From: Leucobacter sp. UBA1945
GTDB lineage: Bacteria > Actinomycetota > Actinomycetes > Actinomycetales > Microbacteriaceae
DNA length: 6,115 nt
Direction of reading: 5' to 3'
NCBI GenBank assembly: GCA_002336855.1
Contig: DDEV01000073.1
Span: 372 to 6,486 of the forward strand
Shown here: in pieces, positions 5,025 to 6,115 of the stretch
Layout: each line of letters starts with the position of its first letter
Numbering within the stretch: position 1 is the stretch's first letter
Notes under the pieces: model-generated
Database searches by the model: none
What the model saw: only the letters and a program-made list of their open reading frames with translations
Told to the model about the DNA's origin: nothing
Position numbers and translations under genes: made by a program

Positions 5025-5045
5025 CTTGAGTCATGTTCGCTCAAG
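5025..5045 (-). promoter_or_regulatory. HAIR element (HspR operator) upstream of hsp20
   Basis: CTTGAGT (5025-5031), 7 nt, GCTCAAG (5039-5045). The HspR-associated inverted repeat is CTTGAGT-N7-ACTCAAG, so 13 of 14 defined bases match. Shifted one base, the arms ACTTGAG/CTCAAGT (5024-5030 with 5040-5046) are a perfect 7-bp inverted repeat. It lies at or just after the predicted transcription start and 29 nt before the ATG, suited to repression. Confidence 0.85.
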
Positions 5046-5052
5046 TAATTCG

Positions 5053-5081
5053 AGATTAGCACTCCACTCCTGAGAGTGCCA
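5053..5081 (-). promoter_or_regulatory. Putative hsp20 promoter
   Basis: On the minus strand TGGCAC (5081-5076) and TAATCT (5058-5053) are separated by 17 nt, giving plausible -35 and -10 elements. Both fall within or at the edge of the CIRCE element. The start would be near 5046, leaving a leader of about 50 nt that contains the HAIR element. The -35 is weak. Confidence 0.5.
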
Positions 5082-5082
5082 G
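5056..5082 (-). promoter_or_regulatory. CIRCE element (HrcA operator) upstream of hsp20
   Basis: TTAGCACTC (5056-5064), 9 nt, GAGTGCCAG (5074-5082). The CIRCE consensus is TTAGCACTC-N9-GAGTGCTAA: the left arm is perfect and the right arm matches 7 of 9, with the exact 9-nt spacer. It overlaps the putative promoter. Confidence 0.87.
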
Positions 5083-5185
5083 CAAGGGATCCTTAAAATT
5101 CCCGCAAAACGAATCCGAGGCTTTGGCAAAAACTGAGCTCCCCTTCAACACCGACTCGGGCCGAAGTCTGAGCAACCCTCGTCGT

Positions 5186-5377
5186 TCAGATCAGTCGTTC
5201 CGGCCGATACCGAGGAAGCGGGACGGTTGCCTCGAGTGACGGGGCGAGGCCGCCCTCGCCCTCGGCGTTGAGCTCGATTGCGGGCTCCACGCCGTGCTCC
5301 CAGGGCCACTGCGGCGATGACGCAGCCCAGGATTCGGCCGATCCTTGCAAAGGGTCTTCGTTATGCATCATTGCCAT
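5186..5377 (-). CDS. Small acidic hypothetical protein
   Basis: This is a 63-residue open frame from ATG 5377; ATGs at 5371 and 5368 are alternatives. I do not recognise it. Ten of 63 residues are Asp/Glu, there are three Trp close together (ESWAASSPQWPWEHG), there is no Cys, and no signal peptide or membrane segment. It ends LPRYRPERLI. Third codon positions in the middle are mostly G or C, as in the neighbouring genes, which supports coding. The ribosome site is poor: a purine run, GAGAAAAGAG, lies directly against the first ATG. It sits alone, 98 nt after the upstream gene's stop and some 100 nt before the hsp20 control region. It could be a genuine small protein or a fragment of a decayed gene. 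Confidence 0.45.
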   Translation of the reverse strand: MAMMHNEDPLQGSAESWAASSPQWPWEHGVEPAIELNAEGEGGLAPSLEATVPLPRYRPERLI

Positions 5378-5476
5378 CTCTTTTCTCGTGAGGAACTTCA
5401 GTATCGCTACCTTCTCGCACGATTCACCAGGGCTTGCCCCGGTCAGAGACTGGCGCTATATTGCGACGATTACTCG

Positions 5477-6115
5477 CTACTTCTTGAACGCGATAGTAAA
5501 GCGGTGCTCGCTGCCATCACTCAACGTCAGCACGAACTCTCCGCTCTGCTTCGCCCAGGTCTTCTCGGTCTTCCAGACGTAGGTGTAGCGGTCGGTGGCC
5601 GCATCGTACTGCAGCCCGCTCTTACCCGCGAATACGGCATCGACCACCTCGCCAACCGGGTTGGTGTCGGTTCCAGTGCGCACGAACTTTGCCGAGGCGA
5701 TCACGTCGAGACCCTGCGTTCCTCCCAAGGAGAAGATAACCGGGATCGCCTGCCCAGCCTTCGCCACGTTCAGAGAGTCATTGCTCACCGGATCGAAGAA
5801 TCCTGCAAACGAGAAGCCGGTGCTCTCGGGGTAACCGAGCGCGAACGGAGAGAAGTTCGTGGTTTCGCCGCACACCCGCGCGGGATCGGTCGACACCGTG
5901 ATGTCTTGCCATTCGAGCAGCGAGGTGTCGAAGTGGAAGAGGTGGGGTGTGGGAACCGGAAGATCTGGCGAAGAGAAGCACACGGTTGCGGTGCCATCGA
6001 AGGCATCCGACGCGGTCAAGTGATAGTAGAGCGGCGGGTCGCTCGCGAGGGTGAATCCGAATGGATCGGGGCCGGTCGGTGTCGTGGTCACCGCAACCTC
6101 CGAAGGCCCAGCGCC
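5477..6115 (-). CDS. C-terminal part of a secreted-type protein with a PxKF domain, 5' partial
   Basis: The frame is open from the window edge to the TAG at 5479-5477, giving 212 residues; the true start lies outside, and the internal GTG at 6091 is unlikely to be it. Residues about 18-95 form a beta-rich module (FGFTLASDPPLYYHLTASD ... VCGETTNFSPFALGYP) seen at the C-terminal side of large bacterial surface or exported proteins. Residues about 103-212 resemble the PxKF domain: AGFFDPVSNDSLNVAKAGQ, then PVIFSLGGTQGLDV, then YTYVWKTEKTWAKQSGEFVL and a final strand. The motif here reads PVIF, with Ile in place of the usual Lys. There is no LPxTG motif, terminal membrane helix or basic anchor at the end (AFKK), so it is probably released or held by an upstream part. 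Binding target unknown. Confidence 0.75.
   Translation of the reverse strand, partial: GAGPSEVAVTTTPTGPDPFGFTLASDPPLYYHLTASDAFDGTATVCFSSPDLPVPTPHLFHFDTSLLEWQDITVSTDPARVCGETTNFSPFALGYPESTGFSFAGFFDPVSNDSLNVAKAGQAIPVIFSLGGTQGLDVIASAKFVRTGTDTNPVGEVVDAVFAGKSGLQYDAATDRYTYVWKTEKTWAKQSGEFVLTLSDGSEHRFTIAFKK

Noticed and set aside
5426..5443. GC-rich near-palindrome ACCAGGGC-TT-GCCCCGGT as a terminator for the PxKF gene
   Set aside because: The loop would be only 2 nt, the stem carries a mismatch and no T-run follows; too weak to call.
1..6115. CRISPR arrays, insertion sequences with transposase, toxin-antitoxin or defence genes
   Set aside because: No spaced direct repeats, transposase motifs or recognisable defence domains were seen on either strand.

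Overview
The window looks like the chromosome of a high-GC actinobacterium, most likely Microbacteriaceae (Leucobacter-like, a guess from protein style only). The basis is the actinobacterial neighbourhood sucB - DUF4191 - RDD - glnA1, leaderless-type promoters (TAGGNT, 7 nt, ATG), a GlnR-type a/b operator, and combined HspR/HrcA operators at a small heat-shock gene. Most genes are ordinary housekeeping genes. The interest lies in the gaps between them.

Layout. 1-633 (+): 3' end of the E2 dihydrolipoyl acyltransferase (sucB type), followed by a strong hairpin. 663-1118 (-): a frame-broken remnant of a protein-kinase-like gene. 1241-1942 (+): DUF4191 membrane protein with a leaderless promoter, ended by a perfect 17-bp stem that can terminate from both sides. 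1984-2034 (-): a leftover RDD-protein C-terminus against that terminator. 2035-2377: gene-free, apparently decayed DNA with several inverted repeats, bounded by a 16-bp direct repeat. 2378-2812 (-): intact RDD membrane protein. 2813-2988: divergent promoter region with a GlnR box. 2989-4413 (+): glnA type I glutamine synthetase, then a long hairpin terminator. 4567-4995 (-): Hsp20 chaperone with HAIR and CIRCE operators. 5083-5185 and 5378-5476 are short gaps in which I see nothing firm. 5186-5377 (-): small acidic hypothetical protein. 5477-6115 (-): C-terminal part of a large secreted-type protein with a PxKF-type domain.

How it fits together. In Mycobacterium tuberculosis the same block reads dlaT/sucB - Rv2216 - lipB - lipA - Rv2219 (DUF4191) - Rv2219A (RDD) - glnA1 - glnE - glnA2. 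Here sucB, DUF4191, RDD and glnA1 keep that order, but lipB and lipA (which lipoylate E2) are absent between sucB and DUF4191, and glnE/glnA2 are replaced downstream by hsp20. Nitrogen control of glnA is visible both as the operator and as the conserved adenylylation tyrosine. Heat control of hsp20 is visible as two different repressor sites on one promoter. I found no convincing new defence or mobile system. The best candidate for something unusual is the duplicated 3' end of the RDD gene flanking about 380 bp of foreign-looking or decayed DNA.
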